This document shows positions 1 through 5,827 of a stretch of DNA of 12,843 nucleotides, one piece after another. Positions within the stretch are counted from its first letter, which is position 1. Each line of letters opens with the position of its first letter. The stretch comes from an uncultured Beijerinckiaceae bacterium (GTDB lineage Bacteria > Pseudomonadota > Alphaproteobacteria > Rhizobiales > Beijerinckiaceae). The notes beneath the pieces were generated by a model, which saw only the letters and a program-made list of their open reading frames with translations, was not told the origin of the DNA and ran no database searches. A program made the translations under genes and the position numbers. Location of the stretch: contig CALMGA010000254.1 of assembly GCA_937863205.1 (NCBI GenBank), positions 1 to 12,843 of the forward strand, in the 5' to 3' direction.

Positions 1-324
1 CGCGTCGGATGCCGGCGGCGTGGCGTCGACCGTCTTGAGGATACCCCGTCGCCTAGCCTCGATATCCCTGCCCACGGCGTCCGACGACTTGCCGATCGCG
101 GCACCGGAGGCTTGCGCCTCCTGCCGCGCCGAGGCGATCACCTCGCTCATCTTCTTAGTGAGATCGGCATCGTGAACGCGCTCGCTCGCGGCGGCGAAGA
201 TCGCGGCGCAGCCGGCTTGGCGGTCGTAGGCCTTGACGGGATCGTCCTTCGCCGGAGCAACGGTGTCCGCCAGGGCAGGTCGCATCGCCGCGACGAGGGT
301 CAGAGTCGAGGCGAGCAGCCGCAT
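1..324 (-). CDS. small exported protein of unknown function, 3' end outside window
   Basis: The frame is open from ATG at 324 to the window edge (108 codons), so the C-terminus is missing. The start looks like a Sec signal peptide: MRLLASTLTLVAAMRPALA, then a probable cleavage before DTVAPAKDD. The mature part is Ala/Lys/Asp-rich, with one Cys (QAGCAAIFAAASERVHDADLT) and a stretch that could be helical; I recognise no family. It lies downstream of the sensor kinase on the same strand, about 316 bases after the kinase stop, and a regulator-box copy at 684-699 lies upstream of it. The same frame stays open further upstream with GC-rich third positions to ATG codons at 498 and 504, the latter preceded by a GGAG about 10 bases away. 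A longer protein with about 60 extra N-terminal residues is therefore possible. I prefer 324 because of the signal peptide. Confidence 0.55.
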   Translation of the reverse strand, partial: MRLLASTLTLVAAMRPALADTVAPAKDDPVKAYDRQAGCAAIFAAASERVHDADLTKKMSEVIASARQEAQASGAAIGKSSDAVGRDIEARRRGILKTVDATPPASDA

Positions 325-640
325 GGCGATCCGCCCGCGCCGGCGGAGCCGATCGAGACGGCGCGCCCGGAGGCTGATCGGCCCGGCGCGGGCGCAGAGC
401 CATCCGACGGCGTCAACCGGCGCCGCTGCATGGGCGATGGCGGCCGGGACGGGATCGGAGAAGGCCTCGCCGCGCCTCGTGACTCCTGGCTGGTCCATCG
501 CCATCCCCACCGATCTCCACGCCGCCGCTCTTCCCGAGACGCATCCGCGACGCCTGTCGGCGTCGTCAAGCCGACGGGGTCCGGGCGGCGAGCAACACCG
601 CCCGCGGCGCGGCCTGCGGGCATGCCGCGCGAGAGGAGGT
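325..640. other. gap between kinase stop and exported-protein start
   Basis: No independent gene is convincing here. Minus-strand frame continuity from ATG 504 or 498 into the exported protein is the only coding-like signal, so this stretch is either a long leader or an N-terminal extension of that protein. I see no clear terminator after the kinase stop; the six-A run followed by GGGCC at the end of the kinase gene has no convincing stem in front of it. Confidence 0.4.
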
Positions 641-2149
641 TCAAGGCCCTTTTTTGCAGGGACGTTGCGTCGCCACGCCGGTCCGTAACGATTTGTTACC
701 GGGCGGGTCGCACTCCGGGGGCGGGGCGCTCCTGCCGTCCGCGCCGGCCAGATGCCTTGCCCGAGCATCCTGCAGGCGGCCTGCCGCAGGCTCGGCCGGG
801 ATCACGATCTCGATCGCCGCGCCGCCGGCCCGCGATTGCGCGATGGCGATGGTGCCGCCGTGCGTCTCGACGATCTGCCGGGCAATGGCGAGCCCGAGGC
901 CGCTGCCGCCGGTCTGCCGGCTACGCGAGTGCTCCAGGCGCGCGTAAGGGTTGAAGACGCGGTCGCGCTGCCCCTCTGGGATTCCCGGGCCGTCGTCGGC
1001 GACGATGACGCGGGCGCCATCCGGCGTGCGCGCCACCTCCACCGTGACCTCGCCGCGGCCGAACTTCATCGCGTTGTCGAGGATGTTGCAGAGCACGCGG
1101 CGCAGCGCCACGGGATCGCCGACGACCACGGCGCCGTCGCCGTAGCGGCCTTCGAGGCGCAGCGGCGGGCCGAGCGCGTTGCGCTCCTCGACCTCGGTCG
1201 CGGCGAGGTCGCCGAGGTCGAGCCTCGTGCGGCTGCCTGAGGTGGCGGTGCCGCGGGCGAAGGCCAGCGAGGTCTCGACAAGCTCGGTCATCGCCTCGAT
1301 GTCGGCGACCATGCGCCCGTGCGGCGTTCCTTCGGGCAGGGCTTCCACGCGCAGGCGCAGCCGCGTCAGATAGGTTTTCAGGTCGTGGGAGATGGCGCCG
1401 ATCAGGAAGGACCGCTCCGCCATCAGGGCGGCGACACGCGCCTGCATGTCGTGCACGGCCTGCGCCAGGGCGCGCAGATCCGGCGCGCCGCCGGCGACGA
1501 CGCGCTCGCCCGGCGCGGTGCCGTCGAAGGCGCTGACGGAGGCCCTCAGCCGGCGCAGCGGGCGCGTCTCGCGCAGGGTGGTGAACACGGCGAGGCCGGC
1601 TACGGCGAGGCCGAGCACGCCCGCGAGCACGCTCGGCGGCAGGCCGAGCACGGCGAAGGACGCGGCCGGCGAGGGATCGGCCCACTGCATCAACAGCGTC
1701 TGCCCGTCGCCGAGCGGGGCGATCACCTTGGCGACGCGGCCGTCTCCGTAAAGCTGCCGCTTCTCCGGCGGCGTCGCCACGGCGGCGTCGGTGAAGGCGC
1801 TGATCTCGCCTGCGCGATCACCGACGAGCCGGCGCAGCTCCGCTTCGAGATGCGGCGCCGGCAGGTCGGCGGACGTCGCCGCCGGCGTGCCCGCGACGAT
1901 CCGCATGGTGACCGCGGCGTCGCTGCCGCGCCGCAGTACGCGCTGGCGCAACTCCGCGTCGGCGCCACGCAGCAGCGCGATCATGCCGGCGGCATGCACG
2001 ACGCGCGGCGCCGGGCGCGAGCGCAGGTGGACTACGCGGCGCGAGGCCAGCACGTCGAGGCCGACCGAGGCGACGACCATGGAGGCGAGCGCCGCCGTCA
2101 GGATCAGCATGATCCGCCCGGCGAGGCCGATGCGCGCCAACCCCCTCAA
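641..2149 (-). CDS. two-component sensor histidine kinase (EnvZ/RstB-like, HAMP-HisKA-HATPase)
   Basis: Inner-membrane sensor kinase, about 502 residues. TM1 is at about residues 13-30, a periplasmic sensor region at about 35-163, TM2 at about 165-190 and HAMP at about 190-243. The H box GAISHDLKTYLTRLRLR puts the phosphorylated His at about 255. The N box is CNILDNAMKFG (about 354-364), the G1 box ADDGPGIP (about 384-391) and the G2 box GGSGLGLAIARQ (about 414-425). All catalytic motifs are intact. The start is TTG at 2149, eight codons after the regulator stop and in the same frame; a start at Met14 (MLILTAAL) is a plausible alternative. The last ~50 residues after VIPAEPAAG are outside the ATPase fold and include rarer codons (TTA, AAA, CGT) where a regulator-box copy overlaps the gene. 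It forms an operon with the upstream response regulator, its likely partner. The stimulus cannot be read from the sequence. Confidence 0.93.
   Translation of the reverse strand: MRGLARIGLAGRIMLILTAALASMVVASVGLDVLASRRVVHLRSRPAPRVVHAAGMIALLRGADAELRQRVLRRGSDAAVTMRIVAGTPAATSADLPAPHLEAELRRLVGDRAGEISAFTDAAVATPPEKRQLYGDGRVAKVIAPLGDGQTLLMQWADPSPAASFAVLGLPPSVLAGVLGLAVAGLAVFTTLRETRPLRRLRASVSAFDGTAPGERVVAGGAPDLRALAQAVHDMQARVAALMAERSFLIGAISHDLKTYLTRLRLRVEALPEGTPHGRMVADIEAMTELVETSLAFARGTATSGSRTRLDLGDLAATEVEERNALGPPLRLEGRYGDGAVVVGDPVALRRVLCNILDNAMKFGRGEVTVEVARTPDGARVIVADDGPGIPEGQRDRVFNPYARLEHSRSRQTGGSGLGLAIARQIVETHGGTIAIAQSRAGGAAIEIVIPAEPAAGRLQDARARHLAGADGRSAPPPECDPPGNKSLRTGVATQRPCKKGP
684..699 (-). promoter_or_regulatory. 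putative response-regulator box inside the kinase 3' end
   Basis: On the minus strand this reads GTAACA-AATC-GTTACG, matching 14 of 16 bases of the box at 2990-3005, including the identical N4 spacer. It is coding sequence for kinase residues about 484-489 (NKSLRT) and points toward the small exported protein downstream. A role as a promoter-proximal operator for that gene is inferred. Confidence 0.4.
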
Positions 2150-2173
2150 TTCCGCCGCATCACTCCCATCCCC

Positions 2174-2938
2174 TCACTCCGGCCGCACGGGCGCGGCGAG
2201 GATGTAGCCGGCGTTGCGCACCGTGCGGAGCAACTCGCCCGCGGTGCTGCCGCCATCCCCGAGCTTGCGCCGCAGCCGGCTGACCTGGACGTCGATGGTG
2301 CGGTCGAACACGTCGGCGATGCGTCCCCGCGTCCAGTCGAGCAGCTGGTCGCGCGACAGGACGCGCTGCGGCCGAGTCACGAAGCAGTGCAGCAGGTCGA
2401 ACTCGGCGCTGGTGAGCGGCACCTCCGCCCCATCGGCGCGACGCAGCACCCGGCGAGCGTCGAGGTCGACCAGCAGGTCGGCGACGGCCAGGCCCGCGCG
2501 CCCCGCCGCCTCCGCGTTGCTGCATCGAGTTAAACCAGGGTTGCGCGGACCGGAGCGGGCGCGGCGCAGCACGGCGCGGATGCGGGCGAGCAGGACGCGC
2601 GGGCTGAAGGGCGTGGTCACGTAGTCGTCGGCGCCGATCTCCAGGCCAAGGACGCGGTCGATGTCGTCGTCCTTTGCCGTCAGCATGATGACCGCCGGCC
2701 CGCCGGCCCCCGGGCCGCTCGCGACGGCGATGCGCTGGCACAGCGACAGCCCGTCCTCGCCCGGCAGCATCCAGTCGAGGACAACCAGCTGGGGGGCATG
2801 GCCCGCCGCGACGAGGGCGTCGTAGGCCGCCACGTCGGCCGCGACTGCGACGGTGAAGCCTTCACGCCGCAGGAACTCTGCGAGCAGGCCGCGGATCTCC
2901 GGGTCGTCCTCGACGATGGCGATGCGGACCGCGTCCAT
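2174..2938 (-). CDS. OmpR/PhoB-family response regulator lacking the conserved receiver lysine
   Basis: DNA-binding response regulator of 254 residues. The receiver domain (about 1-120) has the acidic pair D11/D12, phosphoacceptor D55 (VVLDWMLPGEDG) and the Thr of IMLTAK. The motif normally read as K-P-F is GADDYVTTPFSP, so the near-invariant Lys is Thr at residue 109; the codons ACC ACG CCC are unambiguous. The winged-helix DNA-binding domain covers about 155-250 (LTSAEFDLLHCF, DVFDRTIDVQVSRLRRKLGD, TVRNAGYI). The linker is longer than usual and includes a patch of atypical codons (CCT GGT TTA ACT CGA TGC, about 2519-2550). ATG 2938 is chosen because the receiver fold begins directly there; the frame could extend to 3022, but that would place coding sequence over the box at 2990-3005. 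The kinase gene follows in the same frame, so the pair is almost certainly one transcript. Confidence 0.93.
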   Translation of the reverse strand: MDAVRIAIVEDDPEIRGLLAEFLRREGFTVAVAADVAAYDALVAAGHAPQLVVLDWMLPGEDGLSLCQRIAVASGPGAGGPAVIMLTAKDDDIDRVLGLEIGADDYVTTPFSPRVLLARIRAVLRRARSGPRNPGLTRCSNAEAAGRAGLAVADLLVDLDARRVLRRADGAEVPLTSAEFDLLHCFVTRPQRVLSRDQLLDWTRGRIADVFDRTIDVQVSRLRRKLGDGGSTAGELLRTVRNAGYILAAPVRPE

Positions 2939-2945
2939 GGCGCCC

Positions 2946-2973
2946 ACTCTACGGGCGGGTCCTGGAGAAGCAA
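2946..2973 (-). promoter_or_regulatory. candidate promoter of the regulator-kinase operon
   Basis: On the minus strand TTGCTT (2973-2968), a 16-base spacer and TAGAGT (2951-2946) resemble a weak sigma-70-type promoter just upstream of ATG 2938. The box at 2990-3005 lies 17 bases before the -35-like hexamer. The match is poor and the leader would be very short. Confidence 0.22.
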
Positions 2974-2989
2974 GAGATCGACGCCGTCC

Positions 2990-3005
2990 GTTACAAATCG
3001 TTACA
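2990..3005 (+). promoter_or_regulatory. direct-repeat box 1 (GTTACA-AATC-GTTACA), putative regulator operator
   Basis: A perfect direct repeat of GTTACA with a 10-base period, located between the divergent regulator and crystallin-like genes. Tandem hexamers one helical turn apart are typical of OmpR/PhoB-family binding sites, where each subunit contacts one half. Related copies lie at 3029-3044 and 684-699. Assignment to the adjacent regulator is inferred from position and architecture. Confidence 0.55.
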
Positions 3006-3028
3006 TCGAATGCTTGCGGCAACCATTC

Positions 3029-3044
3029 GCTACAAAGCCTTACG
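3029..3044 (+). promoter_or_regulatory. direct-repeat box 2 (GCTACA-AAGC-CTTACG), putative regulator operator
   Basis: A degenerate second copy of the box, with the same hexamer-N4-hexamer geometry and orientation, starting 39 bases after box 1. Its second half-site lies about 18 bases before CTATTG (3063-3068), which could act as a weak -10. The box could therefore replace the -35 element of the crystallin-like gene, as activator sites of this family often do. Confidence 0.4.
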
Positions 3045-3101
3045 CACAGTCTTCGGCCAGCGGCTATTGGGGAGGCGTGATGGGCGACAGGATCAGTTTG
3101 C

Positions 3102-3107
3102 GGAGGG
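3102..3107 (+). promoter_or_regulatory. ribosome binding site fixing the start at 3115
   Basis: GGAGGG lies seven bases before ATG 3115. This strong site supports 3115 over the upstream in-frame TTG/ATG options and coincides with the start of a good signal peptide. Confidence 0.6.
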
Positions 3108-3114
3108 AAGGCGA

Positions 3115-3942
3115 ATGCGTAAGGTCACGGCAGCCGGGCTGGTCGCGGTGGCGACGGCCATCTCCGCCCTCCTCGGCTCGGCGAATGCGGCCGCCGCGGC
3201 CACGCCGGGCTGCGACGCGATCCTGTACCGCGACGCGGGCTTCCTCGGCCCGAGCCAGCGCATCGCGGGGGATCAGCCGTCGCTGCGCCCCGACATGCTC
3301 AGGCAGGCCTCGTCGCTGCGCATCGCGGCGGGCCGCTGGACCTTCTTCGCCGAGCCAAGCTACGGCGGCGCCTCGCTGTCCTACGGGGTGGGCGACTCCC
3401 CCCGCGTGCCGGCGGAGTGGAACGACCGGATCAGCTCGGCCCGCTGCACGACCGACGTGGCGCAGACGTCCCCGGACGTCGCCCCCGTGCCGATCGGCGC
3501 CGCCCCCTACTTCCTCGGCGGCCAGCCCTACGGCTGGTACGATGCCGGCTGGAACGGCGCCGGCTTCTACGTCGTCGGGACGCAACTCCTTCGCGGACGC
3601 GGCTTCGGCGGACGCGAGGGCTGGCACGGCTGGCATCGATCTTTCTGGTATCGCTACCACCATCGCTTCGCCCAGTATGCCCGTGGCGACGGAGACAGGC
3701 GATTGGCGCCGCCGCGCCACGAGGCTGGCGGCGGAAGGGATCGCCACCCCAGCTTCCATCCCGTCCACTTCCCCGGCGGCCAGGGCGGCTTCCGCCCCGG
3801 TGGCGGGCCTCGCGGTGGCCACCCATTCGGCCAAGGCGGACATCGCGCCGGGGCCGGGTTTCGGTTCGGCGGCATGGGTCGCAGTGGCGGCAGGGGCCAC
3901 CGTAGCGGTGGAGGGCATGGCGGTGGAGGTCGTCATCGATAG
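3115..3942 (+). CDS. exported beta/gamma-crystallin-like protein with Gly/His/Arg-rich tail
   Basis: Predicted secreted or periplasmic protein of 275 residues. Residues 1 to about 29 are a signal peptide (MRKVTAAGLVAVATAISALL, then GSANAAAAA). Residues about 33-111 look like a beta/gamma-crystallin (Greek-key) domain: a first motif CDAILYRDAGFLGPSQRI with ASSLRI, and a second WTFFAEPSYGGASLSYGVGD with PAEWNDRISSARC. C33 and C111 bracket the domain and could form a disulfide. From about residue 135 the protein is Gly/Trp/Tyr-rich and then a Gly/His/Arg low-complexity tail to the C-terminus with at least a dozen His, suggestive of metal or polyanion binding but not proof of it. It is divergent from the response regulator with two putative operators between them, so it is a likely target of that system. 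The family call rests on motif reading only. Confidence 0.8.
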   Translation: MRKVTAAGLVAVATAISALLGSANAAAAATPGCDAILYRDAGFLGPSQRIAGDQPSLRPDMLRQASSLRIAAGRWTFFAEPSYGGASLSYGVGDSPRVPAEWNDRISSARCTTDVAQTSPDVAPVPIGAAPYFLGGQPYGWYDAGWNGAGFYVVGTQLLRGRGFGGREGWHGWHRSFWYRYHHRFAQYARGDGDRRLAPPRHEAGGGRDRHPSFHPVHFPGGQGGFRPGGGPRGGHPFGQGGHRAGAGFRFGGMGRSGGRGHRSGGGHGGGGRHR

Positions 3943-4095
3943 TCGACACGCTCTCGAACCGGCCAAACTACGGAACGCATTCCGCGTGGCCGGACCCGCC
4001 CGTCTCGGCGACTGCAGCAAGACAGTCTCGGCCGCCCTCGCCAAGCCGGCGGTCTGCCGGCGGCCAACGATTTTATCCATGACGAGCAGCGTTCC

Positions 4096-4434
4096 TTGCG
4101 AGGCAGGAAGCAAAAACCCTGCGCCGCCACCCCTCCCACCTCGTTCGGTGGGGCGACGGGCACCTGGGTGCGCGACGAGGCAAAGGTCACGATCAAGGCC
4201 GGCAGCGAGGGTGTGCTCGCGATCCACGGTGGCGCCACCTTCGGCGCGCATGACTCGCAGCGTGTGAAGAACGGATCGGTGAACGTGGGCGAGATCGCGG
4301 GGACGGTCAGCGCGAAGGATCACCGGCTCAGCTACACCATGGGCAACGTTGGCAAGACGCTGCCCATCGACAAGGGCGACGACAACATGTGCAAGGTGTG
4401 GATGCAGCGCGCGGGTGAGCGCACATTGACCTAA
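4096..4434 (+). pseudogene. fragment of an exported hypothetical protein, both ends lost
   Basis: The coding-like part reads CAATPPTSFGGATGTWVRDE, then EAKVTIKAGSEGVLAIHGG, TFGAHDSQRVKNGSVNVGE, AKDHRLSYTMGNVG and NMCKVWMQRAGERTLT before TAA. Codon usage is GC-biased and regular. No ATG or signal peptide precedes it; the frame is simply open back to the TAG at 3940, with only a TTG at 4096, and the sequence before about residue 9 is not protein-like. The abrupt end, just after a CKVWMQR segment that looks mid-domain, coincides with the stop of a convergent gene. Both points suggest a gene decapitated and cut at its tail by rearrangement. I do not recognise the family with certainty. An intact small protein translated from TTG is the alternative. 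Confidence 0.45.
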
Positions 4435-4883
4435 TCGTTGTCGGGTTGCCACTCGAGCGCGGAGTAGATCGAGACGTTGATCCGCACGTTGAGTGCAAGC
4501 CAGCTCGCCTTTTCGATCGTCAGGCGCCGTCCCGCCTCGACCGCTTCGCTCTGTGTCGCGGCTTTGGCATGCGCCTCCGCAATGGTCCGCATCGTGTGGC
4601 CGTCGTCATGCTTGACGGCCTCGATGACCACATACCACTCTCCCCGACCGGTGCGCCGTGCCGTGAGGACAGCGCGACGGCGCTTGGCGTGCTCGGCAAT
4701 GCCACGCCATAGAGCCTCATCCTCGTAGGAGCCATGACGCTCGGCTTCGAACACGAGTCCTTGAAGGCTCGGCTCGTTCAGCTTCTCGAGCTCGAATTTG
4801 ATCTTCGCTAGACTGGAACCGATGTCGTTGAGGGCGGCCCTCGCCGCTCCGGTGATCGGGGGTTGCGCGGCGTCTGGCCCCTC
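4431..4883 (-). pseudogene. hypothetical gene truncated at its 5' end by the IS5-family element
   Basis: The frame is open from the stop at 4431 back to the exact edge of the IS at 4883 (150 codons), with consistent GC-rich codon use throughout. It reads EGPDAAQPPITGAARAALND, a helical charged stretch SLAKIKFELEKLNEPSLQGL, then FEAERHGSYEDEALWRGIAE, RTGRGEWYVVIEAVKHDDGH and ASWLALNVRINVSIYSALEW. A GTG at 4754 could serve as an internal start giving 107 residues, but the preceding 43 codons look equally real, so the native start was probably inside or beyond the IS junction. No signal peptide or membrane segment is visible, and I do not recognise the family. Its stop codon overlaps the stop of the convergent fragment at 4432-4434. 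Confidence 0.5.
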
Positions 4884-4898
4884 AGAGTCTGTTTGAGA
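4884..4898 (+). repeat. IS5-family terminal inverted repeat, left
   Basis: AGAGTCTGTTTGAGA; matches the reverse complement of 5813-5827 at 13 of 15 positions, with an identical GTTTGAGA core. The outermost bases are uncertain by one or two positions. Confidence 0.6.
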
Positions 4899-5753
4899 TC
4901 ACTGTGAGCTTCGGCAGAGCTTTCGCAGCATGAGGCGAATGGAAGCCAAGTGCACAAAAGCGAGCGCGTTGCGGGTCAAGCACTCCCCAATCCTCGGCCA
5001 GCCGACGGCAGCGTTTCAGCCAGGCAATGGTGCGCTCCACGACCCGGCGCTTGGGCAACAGCACGAAGCCCTTGGCCGTGCTCTTGGCCGTGTCGGAGCG
5101 CTTGACGATCGCCACCTCGACGCTGCGACAGGCCCGGCGCACGCCGGCCTGAAACGCCGGTCCCTGGTCGCCGCCGTCGGCGTACAACTTGAGCAGAAAC
5201 GGGACCAAACCGAATGAAGTGGCCATCACCAGCACGCCGCCGTCGCGGTCCTGAACGTCGGCCCGGTGGACAACCGCTTGCATCAGCAGGCCTTGCGTAT
5301 CAACAAGGACGTGACGCTTCTTGCCTTTGATCTTCTTGCCCGCATCGTAGCCCGGCGGGTCGACGCGGGAGCCCCCTTTTCCGCGCTCTTGACGCTTTGG
5401 CTGTCGATGATCGCCGCCGTTGGACTGGCCTCGCGTCCGGCCGCCTCCCGGCAGGCGACATACAGTACGTGGTGCAGGCGCTTCAGCGTGCCGTCGTAGT
5501 CCCACAGGTCGAGGTAGCCGTACACCGTGCTGTAGGGCGGTAGATCCTTGGGCATCGCCCGCCACTGGCAGCCCGTGCCCAGCACGACCGTCCGCCCGTT
5601 GACCACCTCGCGCAGGTCGACGCTGCGCTTGTTGCCGCCGCGGTTGGCCGGTGGGATCAGCGGCGCGACCAGCGCCCATTCCGCGTCGGTCAGGTCGGTG
5701 GGGTAGCGCAGCCTGCTGCGGTCGTAACGACCCCTGTTCTCATTCGTTCACAT
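4899..5753 (-). pseudogene. IS5-family DDE transposase, multiply disrupted
   Basis: The reconstructed product is about 284 residues, normal for IS427-group transposases. From the start: ENRGRYDRSRLRYPTDLTDA, LPPYSTVYGYLDLWDYDGTL, AAIIDSQSVKSAEKG (first catalytic Asp), GYDAGKKIKGKKRHVLVDTQ, LYADGGDQGP (second Asp), VVERTIAWLKRCRRLAEDW (catalytic Glu), and RNALAFVHLASIRLMLRKLC near the end. Lesions: (1) codon 2 after ATG 5753 is TGA where related enzymes have TGG; (2) the frame changes by -1 at the A4G5 run 5372-5380; (3) a 12-base in-frame tandem duplication at 5071-5094 repeats AKST; (4) an extra G in the run at 4985-4988 shifts the last ~30 codons. The -1 change could be programmed frameshifting, as in other IS5-family members, but lesions 1 and 4 should inactivate the enzyme. 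Confidence 0.8.
5372..5380 (-). other. A4G5 run at the transposase frame change (possible -1 slippery site)
   Basis: On the minus strand the upstream frame reads GAA AAG GGG GCT. A_AAG_GGG fits the X_XXY_YYZ slippery pattern, and a -1 slip leads directly into the downstream frame. I cannot separate this from a one-base deletion. Confidence 0.35.
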
Positions 5754-5812
5754 CGGCGGCCTCGTGGTCTGGCCACCCTTGAACCACAAGCTGCTCAACC
5801 CTTTCATTTTCT

Positions 5813-5827
5813 TCTCAAACGGACACT
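5813..5827 (-). repeat. IS5-family terminal inverted repeat, right
   Basis: Reads AGTGTCCGTTTGAGA on the minus strand; partner of 4884-4898. It abuts the broken istA remnant, whose TAA stop (5829-5827) is created at the junction. Confidence 0.6.

Larger units (their letters stand above)
4884..5827 (-). mobile_element. degenerate IS5-family (IS427-like) insertion sequence
   Basis: An element of about 944 bp bounded by imperfect 15-bp inverted repeats at 4884-4898 and 5813-5827 (13 of 15 match) and filled by one transposase gene on the minus strand. The right junction falls inside an istA Tyr codon. The flanking trinucleotides are TCA or CTC on the left and TTA or TAG on the right, not a clear target duplication, so the present flanks probably do not derive from one simple insertion. 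Confidence 0.75.

Noticed and set aside
1319..2533. 404-codon open frame on the plus strand
   Set aside because: It is antisense to the kinase and regulator, is Arg/Gly/Gln-rich without domains, and arises from GC-rich codon bias of the true genes.
3080..3114. ATG at 3080 after GGGGAGG as an alternative start or leader peptide before the crystallin-like gene
   Set aside because: It is out of frame with the signal peptide and its frame has no stop near 3115, so it would run far into the gene instead of forming a short leader.
4045..4074. Possible terminator: GCCGGC, GGTCT, GCCGGC followed by a T4 run
   Set aside because: The T-run is about ten bases away from the stem and only four long, and repeats of GCCGGC are common in this DNA.
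2798..4267. 489-codon open frame on the plus strand spanning several genes
   Set aside because: It crosses the divergent promoter and the crystallin-like gene in another frame, and its Arg/Ala/Pro-rich product has no recognisable fold.
3064..4452. 462-codon open frame on the minus strand
   Set aside because: Antisense shadow of the crystallin-like gene and the following fragment; it has no ribosome site and no motifs.
5721..5730. GTCGTAACGA as a further copy of the regulator box
   Set aside because: Only one half-site resembles the hexamer, and it is part of the conserved coding start of the IS5 transposase (RGRYDRS).
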